A stretch of DNA of 25,471 nucleotides from the NCBI GenBank assembly GCA_905221605.1, contig CAJNDS010001270.1, forward strand, positions 1-25,471, read 5' to 3'. The position numbers and the translations under genes were made by a program. This document shows positions 1-12,670 of this stretch, in pieces (the first letter of the stretch is position 1; each line of letters starts with the position of its first letter). This DNA comes from Symbiodinium natans. Its lineage: Eukaryota > Sar > Dinophyceae > Suessiales > Symbiodiniaceae. A model generated the notes under the pieces. It was not told where the DNA came from and ran no database searches. It was given only the letters and a program-made list of their open reading frames with translations.

Positions 1-1683
1 GCCATTCTCTCACTTCTTGGGCCCATCTTGGGGGCGGGGCAAACAAGTCCAGGCCATGCTCTCACTTCATGGGCCCATCTTGGTGGGCGGGGCAAACAAG
101 TGGCAAACAAGTCCAGGCCATTCTCTCACTTCTTGGGCCCATCTTGGGGGGCGGGCAAACAAGTCCAGGCCATTCTCTCACTTCTTGGGCCCATCTTGGG
201 GGGCGGGGCAAACAAGTCCAGGCCATTCTCTAACACTTCTTGGGCCCATCTTGGGGGGCGGGGCAAACAAGTCCAGGCCATTCTCTCACTTCTTGGGCCC
301 ATCTTGCAGGGCGGGGCAAACAAGTCCAGGCCATTCTCTCACTTCTTGGGCCCATCTTGGGGGGGCGGGGCAAACAAGTCCAGGCCATTCTCTCACTTCT
401 TGGGCCCATCTTGAGGGGCGGGGCAAACAAGTCCACCCCATTCTCTCACTTCTTGGGGGGCGGGGCAAACCATTCTCTCACTTCTTGGGCCCATCTTGGG
501 GGGTGGGGCAAACAAATCCACCCCATTCTCTCACTTCTTGGGCCCATCTCGGGGGTGGGGCAAACAAGCCCAGGCCATTCTCTCACTGCGAGGCAAACAA
601 GTCCAGGCCATTCTCTCACTTCTTGGGCCCACCTTGGGGGGCGGGGCAAACAAGTCCAGGCCATTCTCTCACTTCTTCACCCCATCTTGGGGGGCGGGGC
701 AAACAAGTCCAGGCCATTCTCTCACTTCTTGGGCCCATCTTGGGGGGCGGGGCAAACAAGTCCACCCCATTCTCTCACTTCTTGAGGGGCGGGGCAAACC
801 ATTCTCTCACTTCTTGGGCCCATCTTGGGGGGCGGGGCAAACAAGTCCAGGCCATTCTCTTCTTGGGCCCATTGGGGGGGGGCGGGGCAAACAAGTCCAG
901 GCCATTCTCTCACTTCTTGGGCCATCTTGGGGGGCCTGGAGGGGCGGGGCAAACAAGTCCAGGCCATTCTCTCACTTCTTGGGCCCATCTTGAAGGGCGG
1001 GGCAAACAAGTCCAGGCCATTCTCTCACTTCTTGGGCCCATCTTGGTGGGCGGGGCAAACAAGTCCAGGCCATTCTCTCACTTCTTGGGCCCATCTTGGG
1101 GGGCGGGGCAAACAAGTCCACCCCATTCTCTCACTTCTTGGGCTCATCTTGGGGGGCGGGGCAAACAAGCCCAGGCCGCGGGGCAAACAAGTCCAGGCCA
1201 TTCTCTCACTTCTTGGGCCCATCTTGGGGGGCGGGGCAAACAAGTCCAGGCCATTCTCTCACTTCTTGGGCCCATCTTGAAGGGCGGGGCAAACAAGTCC
1301 AGGCCGTTCTCTCACTTCTTGGGCCCATCTTGGGGGGCGGGGCAAACAAGTCCAGGCCATTCTCTCACTTCTTGGGCCCATCTTGGGGGGCGGGGCAAAC
1401 AAGTCCAGGCCATTCTCTCATTTCTTGGGCCCATCTTGGGGGGCGGGGCAAACAAGTCCAGGCCATTCTCTCACTTCTTGGGCCCATCTTGGGGGGCGGG
1501 GCAAACAAGTCCAGGCCATTCTCTTCTTGGGCCCATTGGGGGGCCGGGGCAAACAAGTCCAGGCCATTCTCTCACTTCTTGGGCCCATCTTGGGGGGCGG
1601 GGCAAACAAGTCCACCCCATTGGGCCCATCTTGGGGGGCGGGGCAAACAAGTCCAGGCCATTCTCTCACTTCTTGGCCCATCC
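1..1683 (+). repeat. Satellite family A array, copy A1 (53-bp unit)
   Basis: This is a head-to-tail array of a 53-bp GC-rich unit, about 32 units by length, cut by the left window edge. A consensus-like unit is 1195-1247: AGGCCATTCTCTCACTTCTT, then GGGCCCATCTT, then six G, CGGGGC and AAACAAGTCC. Variants include CCACCCC in place of CCAGGCC (431, 760, 1610), units with the AAGTCCAGG part missing (near 470 and 800), and short units reading ATTCTCTTCTTGGG (near 854 and 1518). An extra partial unit, AAGTGGCAAAC, sits near 98-110. No non-repeat sequence and no gene is visible. The unit has no stop codon on the + strand, so open frames here are not evidence of coding. The period and boundaries were read directly; a satellite or minisatellite role is inferred. 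Confidence 0.95.
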
Positions 1684-1690
1684 CCATCTA
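1684..1690 (+). other. Array junction A1 to B1
   Basis: The last A unit stops inside its CTTCTTGGCCCATC portion (one G of GGGCCC already lost) at about 1683. Family B begins with CTATGACAATCGAGCAC from about 1688. The few bases between (CCCAT) could belong to either family. This join does not match the A-to-B joins at 16038 and 22200, so it arose separately or was later eroded. Confidence 0.8.
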
Positions 1691-3224
1691 TGACAATCGA
1701 GCACAAATTGGTGGCAACAAATCGTACTTCTTCCCTTCTGTGACAATCGAGCAAAAATTGGTGGCAACAAATCGTACTTCTTCCCTTCTGTGACAATAGA
1801 GCACAAATTGGTGGCAACAACAAATCATACTTCTTCCCTTCTGTGACCATCGAGCACAAATTGGTGGCAACAAATTATACTTCTTCCCTTCTATGACAAT
1901 CGAGCACAAATTGGTGACAACAAATCGTACTTCTTCCCTTCTGTGACGAGCAACAATTGGTGGCAACAAATCGTACTTCGACAATCGAGCACCAATTTGT
2001 GGCAACAAATCGTACTTCTTCCCTTCTGCGACAATCGAGCACAAATTGGTGGCAACAAATCGTACTTCTTGCCTTCTGTGACAATCGAGCACAAATTGGT
2101 GGCAACAAGTCGTATTTTTTGCCTTCTATGACAATCGAGCACAAAGTGGTGACAACAAATCGTACTTCTTCCCTTCTGTGATAATCGAGCACAAATTGGT
2201 GGCAACAAATCGTACTTCTTCCCCTTCTGTGACAATCGAGCACGAATTGGTGGCAACAAATCGTACTTCTTCCCTTCTGTGACAATCGAGCACAAATTGG
2301 TGGCAAACAAATCGTGCTTCTTCCCTTCTGTGACAATCGAGCACAAATTGGTAGCAACAAATCGTACTTCTTCCCTTCTGTGACAATCGAGCACAAATTG
2401 GTGGCAACAAATCGTACTTCTTCCCTTCTGTGACGAGCAAAAATTGGTGGCAACAAATCGTACTTCTTGCCTTCTGTGACAATCGAGCACAAATTGATGG
2501 CAACAAATCGTACTTCTTCCCTTCTATGACAATCGAGCACAAATTGGTGGCATCAAATCGTACTTTTTCCCTTCTGTGACAATCGAGCACGAATTGGTGG
2601 CAACAAATCGTAGTTCTTGCCTTCTGTGACAATCGAGCACAAATTGGTGACAACAAATCGTACTTCTTCCCTTCTGTGACAATCGAGCTGTGACAATCGA
2701 GCACAAATTGGTGGCAACAAATCGTTCTTCTTTCTTCCCTTCTGTGACAATCGAGCACAAATTGATGACAACAAATCGTACTTCTTGCCTTCTGTGACAA
2801 TCGAGCACACATTGGTGGCAACAAATCGTGCTTCTTCCCTTCTATGGCATTCGAGCACAAATTGGTAGCAACAAATCGTACTTCTTCCCTTCTGTGACTA
2901 TCGAGCACAAATTGGTGGCAACGAATCGTATTTTTCCCTTCTATGACAATCGAGAACAAATTGGTGGCAACAAATCGTACTTCTTCCCTTCTATGATAAT
3001 CGAATACAAATTGGTGGCAACAAATGGTACTTCTTCCCTTCTAAGACGAGCATAAATTGGTGGCAACAAATCGTACTTCTTCCCTTCTGTGACAATAGAG
3101 CACAAATTGGTGGCAACGAATCGTACTTCTTCCCTTCTGTGACAATCGAGCACAAATTGGTGGCAACAAATCGTACTTCTTCCCTTCTGTGACAATCGAG
3201 CACAAATTGGTGGCAATAAATCGT

Positions 3225-3715
3225 ATTCCTTCCCTTCTGTGACAATCGAGCACAAATTGGTGGCAACAAATCGTACTTCTTCCCTTCTGTGACAATTGAG
3301 CACAAGTTGGTGGCAACAAATCGTACTTCTTCGCCTTCTGTGACAATCGAGCACAAATTGGTGGCAACAAATCGTACTTCTTCCCTTCTGTGGCAATCGA
3401 GCACAAATTGATGACAACAAATCGTACTTCTTGCCTTCTGTGACAATCGAGCACAAATTGGTGGCAACAAATCGTGCTTCTTCCCTTCTATGACATTCGA
3501 GCACAAATTGGTAGCAACAAATCGTACTTCTTCCCTTCTGTGACTATCGAGCACAAATTGGTGGCAACGAATCGTATTTTTCCCTTCTATGACAATCGAG
3601 CACAAATTGGTGGCAAAAAACCGTACTTCTTTCCTTCTGTGACAATCGAGCACAAATTGGTGGCAACAAATCGTACTTCTCCCCTTCTGTGACAATCGAG
3701 CACAAATTGGTGTTG
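3225..3715 (+). repeat. Internal B block, copy 1 of 3
   Basis: A run of about ten B units carries an ordered set of rare variants: TCGTATTCCTTCCC, GACAATTGAGCACAAGTTGG at 3291, ACTTCTTCGCC, TGTGGCAATCGAG, TTCTATGACATTCGAG, GTGACTATCGAG, AACGAATCGTATTTTTCCC and finally GGTGTTGGTGGC near 3709. The same order recurs 1214 bp and 4393 bp to the right. Shared order of rare variants, rather than mere membership of the family, is what shows block duplication. Confidence 0.85.
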
Positions 3716-4140
3716 GTGGCAAAAAAAATCGTGCTTTTCCCTTCTGTGACAATCGAACCCAAATCGGTGATAACGAATCGTGTTTTTCCCTTCTGTGACA
3801 ATCGAGCACAAATTGGTGGCAACAAATCGTACTTCTTCCCTTCTGTGACAAGCGAGCACAAATTGGTGACAACAAATCGTACTTCTTCCCTTCTGTGACA
3901 ATCGAGCACAAATTGGTGGCAACAAATCGTACTTCTTCCCTTCCGTGACAATCGAGCACAAATTGGTGGCAACAAATCGTACTTCTTCCCTTCTGTGACA
4001 ATCGAGCACAAATTGGCTGCAACAAATCGTACTTCTTCCCTTCTGTGACAATCGAGCACAAATTGGTGGCAACAAATCGTACTTCTTCCCTTCCGTGACA
4101 ATCGAGCACAAATTGGTGGCAACAAATCGTACTTCTTCCC

Positions 4141-5050
4141 TTCTGTGACAACATCGAGCACAAATTGGCTGCAACAAATCGTACTTCTTCCCTACTGTGA
4201 CAATCGAGCGCAAATTGGCGACAACAAATCGTACTTCTTCCCTTCTGTGACAATCGAGCACAAATTGGTGGCAACAAATCGTACTTCTTCCCTTCTGTGA
4301 CAAGCGAGCACAAATTGGTGGCAACGAATCGATCGTACTTCTTCCCTTCTGTGACAATCGAGCACAAATTGGTGGCAACAAATCGTACTTCTTCCCTTCT
4401 GTGACAATCGAGCACAAAATGGTGCCACAAAAAATCGTATTCCTTCCCTTCTGTGACAATCGAGCACAAATTGGTGGCAACAAATCGTACTTCTTCCCTT
4501 CTGTGACAATTGAGCACAAGTTGGTGGCAACAAATCGTACTTCTTCGCCTTCTGTGACAATCGAGCACAAATTGGTGGCAACAAATCGTACTTCTTCCCT
4601 TCTGTGGCAATCGAGCACAAATTGATGACAACAAATCGTACTTCTTGCCTTCTGTGACAATCGAGCACAAATTGGTGGCAACAAATCGTGCTTCTTCCCT
4701 TCTATGACATTCGAGCACAAATTGGTAGCAACAAATCGTACTTCTTCCCTTCTGTGACTATCGAGCACAAATTGGTGGCAACGAATCGTATTTTTCCCTT
4801 CTATGACAATCGAGCACAAATTGGTGGCAAAAAATCGTACTTCTTTCCTTCTGTGACAATCGAGCACAAATTGGTGGCAACAAATCGTACTTCTCCCCTT
4901 CTGTGACAATCGAGCACAAATTGGTGTTGGTGCCTTGCATGACGAGCACAAAGTGGTGGCAACAAATCGTATTTTTTCCCACTTCTTCCCTTCTGTGACA
5001 ATCGAGCACAAATTGGTGGCAACAAATCGTACTTCTTCCCTTCTGTGACA
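4141..5050 (+). repeat. Internal B block, copy 2 of 3 (longer form)
   Basis: This copy contains the same variant series as 3225-3715 (GACAATTGAG at 4505, TGTTGG at 4925) and extends left through ACAAAATGGTGCCACAAAAA (4413), AACGAATCGATCGTAC (about 4324) and GACAACATCGAGCAC (about 4147). It corresponds to 7370-8280. Relative to that copy it has one extra unit near 4195-4245 and lacks about two dozen bases after GGTGTTGGT at 4931. Similarity continues further right, with gained and lost units, to about 5970 (versus about 8870). Confidence 0.85.
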
Positions 5051-6599
5051 ATCGAGCACACATTGGCGGCAACAAATCGTACTTCTTCCCTTCTGTGACA
5101 ATCGAGCACAAATTGGTGGCAACAAATCATACTTCTTCCCTTCTGTGACAATCGAGCACACATTGGTGGCAACAAATCGTACTTCTTCCCTTCTGTGACA
5201 ATCGAGCACAAATTGGTGGCAGTAAGTCGTACTTCTTGCCTTCTGTGACAATCGAGCACGAATTGATGACAACAAGTCGTACTTCTTCCCTTCTGTGACA
5301 ATCGAGCACAAATTGGCGGCAACAAATCGTACTTCTTCCCTTCTGTGACAATCGAGCACAAATTGGCGGCAACAAATCGTACTTCTTCCCTTCTGTGACA
5401 ATCGAGCACAAATTGGTGGCAACAAATCGTGCTTCTTCCCTTCTGTGACAATCGAGCACAAATTGGTGACAACAAATCGTACTTCTTCCCTTCTGTGACA
5501 ATGGAGCACAAATTGGTGGCAACAAATCGTACTTCTTCCCTTCTGTGACAATCGAGCACAAATTGGTGGCAACAAATCGTACTTCTTCCCTTCTGCGACA
5601 ATCGAGCACAAATTGGTGGCAACAAATCGTACTTCTTCCCTTCTGTGAGAAGTGACCGCAAATTGGTGGCAACAACTCGTACTTCTTCCCGTCTGTGACA
5701 ATCGAGCACAAATTGGTGGCAACAAATCGTACTTCTTCCCTTCTGTGACAATCGAGCACAAATTGGTGGCAACAAATCGTACTTCTTCCCTTCTGTGACA
5801 ATCGAGCACAAATTGGTGGCAACAAATCGTACTTCCCTTCTGTGACAATCGAGCACAAATTGGTAGCAACAAATCTTACTTCTTTCTTCTGTGACAATCG
5901 AGCACAAATTGGTGGCAACAAATCGTACTTCTTCCCTTCTGTGACAATCGAGCACACATTGGTGGCAACAAATCGTATTTCTTCCCTTCTGTGACAATCG
6001 AACACAAATTGGTGGCAACAAATCGTACTTCTTCCCTTCTGTGACAATCGAGCACAAAATGGTGCCACAAAAAACGTACTTCTGTGACAATGGGGCACAA
6101 ATTGGTGGTAACAAATCGTACTTCTTCCCTTCTGTGACAATCGAGCACAAATTGGTGGCAACAAATCCTACTTCTTCCCTGCTGTGACAATCCAGCACAA
6201 ATTGGTGAAAACAAATCGCACTTCTTTCTCTGTGACAATCGAGCACAAATTGGTGGCAACAAATCGTACTTCTTCCTTCTGTGACAATCGAGCACAAATT
6301 GGTGGCAACAAATCGTACTTCTTCCCTTCTGTGACAATCGAGCACAAATTGGTGGCAACAAATCGTACTTCTTCCTTCCGTGACAATCGAGCACAAATTG
6401 GTGGCAACAAATCGTACTTCTTCCCTTCTGTGACAATCGAGCACAAATTAGCGGCAACAATTCGTACTTCTTCTCTTCTGTGACAATCGAGCATAAATTG
6501 GAAACAACAAATCGTACTTCTTCATTTCTGCGACACTCGAGCTCAAATTGGTAGCCACAAATCGTACTTCTTCCCTTCTGTGACAATCGAGCACAAATT

Positions 6600-7290
6600 G
6601 GCGGCAACAAATCGTACTTCTTCCCCTGCTGTGACAATCGAGCACAAATTGGTGGCAACAAACCGTACTTCTTCCCTTCTATGACAATCGAGCACAAATT
6701 GGTGGCAACAAATCGTCCTTCTTCCCGTCTGTGACAATCGAGCACAAATTGGTGACAACAAATCGTACCTCTTGCCTTCTGTGACAATCGAGCACCAATA
6801 AATCGTACTTCGTCCCCTCTGTGACAATCGAGCACAAATTGGTGGCAACAAATCGTACTTCTTCCCTTCTTTGACAATCGAGCACAAATTGGTGCAACAA
6901 ATCGTGCTTCTTCCCTTCTGTGACAATCGAGCACAAATTGGTGGCAACAAATCGTACTTCTTGCCTTCTGCGACAATCGAGCACAAATTGGTGGCAACAA
7001 ATCGTACTTAATTCTTCCCTTCTGTGACAATCGAACACAAATTGGTGGCAACAAATCGTACTTCTTCCCTTCTGTGACAATCGAGCACAAATTGGCGGCA
7101 ACAAATCCTTCTTCTTCCCTTCTGTGACAATCGAGCACAAGTTGGTGGCAACAAATCGTATTTCTTCCCCTTCTGTGACAATCGAGCACAAATTGGTGGC
7201 AACAAATCGTACTTCTTCCCTTCTGTGACAATCGAGCACAAATTGTGACAACAAATCGTACTTCTTCCCTTCTGTGACAATCGATCACAA
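6600..7290 (+). repeat. B sub-block duplicated at 8958-9648 (left copy)
   Basis: About 14 units share an ordered variant series with 8958-9648 at a constant offset of 2358 bp: TTCTTCCCCTGCTGTGAC, AACCGTACTTC, ATCGTACCTCTTGCC, a truncated unit reading GAGCACCAATAAATCG, CTTCGTCCCCTCTGTG, AATTGGTGCAACAAATCG, CGTACTTAATTCTTCCC at about 7004 and TCGATCACAAATTGG at 7281. A constant offset over nearly 700 bp with shared defects indicates one duplication event. Confidence 0.85.
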
Positions 7291-7369
7291 ATTGGTGGCA
7301 ACAAATCGTACTTCTTCCCTTCTGTGGCAATCGAGCACAAATTGCTGGCAACAAATCGTACTTCTTCCC

Positions 7370-8280
7370 TTCTGTGACAACATCGAGCACAAATTGGCTG
7401 CAACAAATCGTACTTCTTCCCTTCTGTGACAATCGAGCACAAATTGGTGGCAACAAATCGTACTTCTTCCCTTCTGTGACAAGCGAGCACAAATTGGTGG
7501 CAACGAATCGATCGTACTTCTTCCCTTCTGTGACAATCGAGCACAAATTGGTGGCAACAAATCGTACTTCTTCCCTTCTGTGACAATCGAGCACAAAATG
7601 GTGCCACAAAAAATCGTATTCCTTCCCTTCTGTGACAATCGAGCACAAATTGGTGGCAACAAATCGTACTTCTTCCCTTCTGTGACAATTGAGCACAAGT
7701 TGGTGGCAACAAATCGTACTTCTTCGCCTTCTGTGACAATCGAGCACAAATTGGTGGCAACAAATCGTACTTCTTCCCTTCTGTGGCAATCGAGCACAAA
7801 TTGATGACAACAAATCGTACTTCTTGCCTTCTGTGACAATCGAGCACAAATTGGTGGCAACAAATCGTGCTTCTTCCCTTCTATGACATTCGAGCACAAA
7901 TTGGTAGCAACAAATCGTACTTCTTCCCTTCTGTGACTATCGAGCACAAATTGGTGGCAACGAATCGTATTTTTCCCTTCTATGACAATCGAGCACAAAT
8001 TGGTGGCAAAAAATCGTACTTCTTTCCTTCTGTGACAATCGAGCACAAATTGGTGGCAACAAATCGTACTTCTCCCCTTCTGTGACAATCGAGCACAAAT
8101 TGGTGTTGGTGGCAAAAAAATCGTACTTCTTGCCTTGCATGACGAGCACAAAGTGGTGGCAACAAATCGTACTTTTTCCCACTTCTTCCCTTCTGTGACA
8201 ATCGAGCACAAATTGGTGGCAACAAATCGTACTTCTTCCCTTCTGTGACAATCGAGCACACATTGGCGGCAACAAATCGT
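7370..8280 (+). repeat. Internal B block, copy 3 of 3 (longer form)
   Basis: This is a near-identical partner of 4141-5050. GACAACATCGAGCAC lies near 7376, the ATCGATCGTAC marker near 7508, CAAAATGGTGCC near 7594, GACAATTGAG at 7684 and TGTTGG at 8104. From the CAAAATGGTGCC marker to TGTTGG the offset to copy 2 is a constant 3179 bp, so there are no net length changes over roughly 500 bp. It retains the GGTGGCAAAAAAATCG stretch that copy 2 has lost. Confidence 0.85.
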
Positions 8281-8957
8281 ACTTCTTCCCTTCTGTGACA
8301 ATCGAGCACAAATTGGTGGCAATAAGTCGTACTTCTTGCCTTCTGTGACAATCGAGCACGAATTGATGGCAACAAGTCGTACTTCTTCCCTTCTGTGACA
8401 ATCGAGCACAAATTGGCGGCAACAAATCGTACTTCTTCCCTTCTGTGACAATCGAGCATAAATTGGCGGCAACAATTCGTACTTCTTCCCTTCTGTGACA
8501 ATCGAGCACAAATTGGTGGCAACAAATCGTACTTCTTCCCGTCTGTGACAATCGAGCACAAATTGGTGGCAACAAATCGTACTTCTTCCCTTCTGGGACA
8601 ATCAAACACAAATTGGTGGCAACAAATCATACTTCTTCCCTTCTGTGACAATCGAGCACAAATTGGTGGCAACAAATCGTACTTCTTCCCTTCTGTGACA
8701 ATCGAGCACAAATTGGTGGCAACAAATCGTACTTCCCTTCTGTGACAATCGAGCACAAATTGGTAGCAACAAATCTTACTTCTTCCTTCTGTGACAATCG
8801 AGCACAAATTGGTGGCAACAAATCGTACTTCCCTTCTGTGACAATCGAGCACACATTGGTGGCAACAAATCGTATTTCTTCCCTTCTGTGACAATCGAAC
8901 ACAAATTGGTGGCAACAAATCGTACTTCTTCCCTTCTGTGACAATCGAGCACAAATT

Positions 8958-9648
8958 GGCGGCAACAAATCGTACTTCTTCCCCTGCTGTGACAATCGAG
9001 CACAAATTGGTGGCAACAAACCGTACTTCTTCCCTTCTATGACAATCGAGCACAAATTGGTGGCAACAAACCGTCCTTCTTCCCGTCTGTGACAATCGAG
9101 CACAAATTGGTGACAACAAATCGTACCTCTTGCCTTCTGTGACAATCGAGCACCAACAAATCGTACTTCGTCCCCTCTGTGACAATCGAGCACAAATTGG
9201 TGGCAACAAATCGTACTTCTTCCCTTCTGTGACAATCGAGCACAAATTGGTGCAACAAATCGTACTTCTTCCCTTCTGTGACAATCGAGCACAAATTGGT
9301 GGCAACAAATCGTACTTCTTGCCTTCTGCGACAATCGAGCACAAATTGGTGGCAACAAATCGTACTTAATTCTTCCCTTCTGTGACAATCGAACACAAAT
9401 TGGTGGCAACAAATCGTACTTCTTCCCTTCTGTGACAATCGAGCACAAATTGGCGGCAACAAATCCTACTTCTTCCCTTCTGTGACAATCGAGCACAAGT
9501 TGGTGGCAACAAATCGTATTTCTTCCCCTTCTGTGACAATCGAGCACAAATTGGTGGCAACAAATCGTACTTCTTCCCTTCTGTGACAATCGAGCACAAT
9601 TGGTGACAACAAATCGTACTTCTTCCCTTCTGTGACAATCGATCACAA
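8958..9648 (+). repeat. B sub-block duplicated from 6600-7290 (right copy)
   Basis: This is the partner of 6600-7290. TTCTTCCCCTGCTGTGAC, ATCGTACCTCTTGCC, the truncated GAGCACCAACAAATCG unit, CGTACTTAATTCTTCCC at about 9362 and TCGATCACAAATTGG at 9639 occur in the same order. Just after it the sequence reads ACTTCTTCCCGCAACAAATCG (about 9668-9688), a unit with most of its middle removed that marks a deletion or recombination point. Confidence 0.85.
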
Positions 9649-12600
9649 ATTGGTGGCAACAAATCGTACTTCTTCCCGCAACAAATCGTACTTCTTCCCT
9701 TCTGTGACAATTGGGCACAAATTGGTGGCAACAAATCGTACTTCTTGCCGTCTGTGACAATCGAGAACAAATTGGTTGCAACAAATCGTACCTCTTCCCT
9801 TCTGTGACAATCGAGCCCAAATTGGTGGCAACAAATCGTATTTCTTGCCTTCTGTGACAATCGAGCACAAATTGGTGGCAACAAATCGTACTTCTTCCCT
9901 TCTGTGACAATCGAGCACAAATTGGTGGCAACAAATCGTATTTCTTCCCTTCTGTGACAATCGAGCACAAATTGGTGACAACAAATCGTACTTCTTCCCT
10001 TCTGTGACAATCGAACACAAATTGGTGGCAACAAATCGTGCTTTTCCCTTCTGTGACAATCGAACCCAAATTGGTGATAACAAATCGTACTTCTTCCCTT
10101 CTGTGACAATCGAGCACAAATTGGTGGCAACAAATCGTACTTCTTCCCTTCTGTGACAATCGAGCACAAATTGGTGGCAACAAATCGTACTTCTTCCCTT
10201 CTGTGACCATCGAGCACAAATTGGTGGCAACAAATCGTACTTCTTCCCTTCTGTGACAATCGAGCACAAATTGGTGACAACAAATCGTACTTCTTCCCTT
10301 CTGTGACAATCGAGCACACATTGGTGGCAACAAATCGTCCTTCTTCCCTTCTGTGACAATCGAGCACAAATTGATGGCAACAAATCGTACTTCTTCCCTT
10401 CTGTGATAATCGAGCACAAATTGGTGACAACAAATCAATCGAGCACAAATTGGTGGCAACAAATCGTACTTCTTCCCTTCTGTGACAATCGAGCACAAAT
10501 TGGTGGCAACAAATCGTATTTCTTCCCTTTTTGTGGCAATCGAGCACAAATTGGTGGCAACAAATCGTACTTCTTCCCTTCTGTGACAATCGGGCACAAA
10601 CTGGTGGCAACAAATCGTGCTTCTTCCCTTCTGTGACAATCGAGCACAAATTGGTGGCAACAAATCGTACTTCTTCCCTTCTGTGACAATCGAGCACAAA
10701 TTGGTGGCAACAAATCGTACTTCTTCCCTTCTGTGACAATCGAGCTTAAATTGGTGGCAACAAATCGTATTTCTTCCCTTCTATGAAAATCGAGCACAAG
10801 TTGGTGGCAACAAATCCTACTTCTTCCCTTCTGTGACAATCGAGCACAAATTGGTGGCAACAAATCGTACTTCTTCCCTTCTGTGACAATCAAGCACAAA
10901 TTGGCGGCAACAAATCGTATTTCTTCCCTTCTGTGACAATCGAGCACAAATTGGTGGCAACAAATCATACTTCTTCCCTTCTGTGATAATCGAGCACACA
11001 TTGGTGGCAACAAATCGTACTTCTTCCCTTCTGTGACAATCGAGCACAAATTGGTGGCAACAAATCGTACTTCTTTCCCTCTATGACAATCGAGCACAAA
11101 TTGGTGGCAACAAATCGTACTTCTTCCCTTCTGTGACAATCGAGCACAAATTGGTGGCAACAAATCGTATTTCTTCCCTTCTGTGACAATAGAGCACAAA
11201 TTGGTGGCAACAAATCGTACTTCTTCCCTTCTGTGACAACCGAGCACAAATTGGTGACAACAAATGGTACTTCTTCCCCTTCTGTGACGAGCACAAATTG
11301 GTGGCAACAAATCATACTTCTTCCCTTCTGTGACAAGCGAGCACAAATTGGTGGCAACAAATCGTACTTCTTCCGTTCTGTGACAATCGAGCACAAATTG
11401 GTGGCAACAAATCGTATTTCTCCCCTTCTGTGACAATCGAGCACAAATTGGTGGCAACAAATCGTACTTCTTCCCTTCTGTGACAATCGAGCACAAATTG
11501 GCAACAAATCGTGCTTCTTCCCTTCTGTGACAATCGAGCACAAATTGGTGACAACAAATCGTACTTCTTCCCTTCTGTGACAATGGAGCACAAATTGGTG
11601 GCAACAAATCGTACTTCTTCCCTTCTGTGACAATCGAGCACAAATTGGTGGCAACAAATCGTACTTCTTCCCTTCTGTGACAATCGAGCACAAATTGGTG
11701 GCAACAAATCGTACTTCTTCCCTTCTGTGACGAGCAAAAATTGCTGGCAACAAATCGTACTTCTTGCCTTCTGTGACAATCGAGCACAAATTGATGGCAA
11801 CAAATCATACTTCTTCCCTTCTATGACAATCGACCACAAATTGGTGGCAACAAATCGTACTTGTTGCCTTCTGTGACGAGCAAAAATTGGTTGCAACAAA
11901 CCGTACTTTCTTCCCTTCTGTGACAATCGAGCACAAATTGGTGGCAACAAATCGTACTTCTTCCCTTCTGTGACAATCGTGCACAAATTGGTAGCAACAA
12001 ATCGTACTTCTTCCCTTCTGTGACAATGCGAGCACAAATTGTTGGCACAAATCGTGCTTCTTCCCTTCTGTGACAATCGAGCACAAATTGGTGGCAACAA
12101 ATCGTACTTCTTCCCTTCTGTGACAATCGAGCACAAATTGATGACAACAAATCGTACTTCTTCCTTTCTGTGACGATCGAGCACAAATTGGTGGCAACAA
12201 ATCGTATTTCTTCCCTTCTGTGACACTCGAGCACAAATTGATGGCAACAAATCATACTTCTTCCCTTCCGTGACAATCGAGCACAAATTGGTGGCAACAA
12301 ATCGTACTTCTCCCCTTCTGTGACAATCGAGCACAAATTGGTGTTGGTGGCAAAAAATCGTACTTCTTCCCTTCTATGACAATCGAGCACAAATGGGTGG
12401 CAACAAATCGTATTTCTTCCTTTCTGTGACAGTCGAGCACAAATTGGTGGCAACAAATCGTACTACTTCCCTTCTGTGACGAGCACAAATTGGTGGTAAC
12501 AAATCGTACTTCTTCCCTTCTGTGACAATCGAGCACAAATTGGTGGCAACAAATCGTACTTCTTCCCTTCTGTTGCAATCGAGCACAAATTGGTGGCAAC

Positions 12601-12670
12601 AAGTCGTACTTCTTCCCTTCTATGACATTCGAACACAAATTGGTGGCAACAAATCGTACTTTTTCCCTTC

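Noticed and set aside
3587-5872. A 761-codon minus-strand open frame in B1, and many others of 200-690 codons in B arrays
   Set aside because: The B unit has no stop on the minus strand, so open frames persist until an indel or point change creates one. The product is a 50-residue cycle, and overlapping frames give the same cycle, so coding is not supported despite the Cys-rich look of the peptide.
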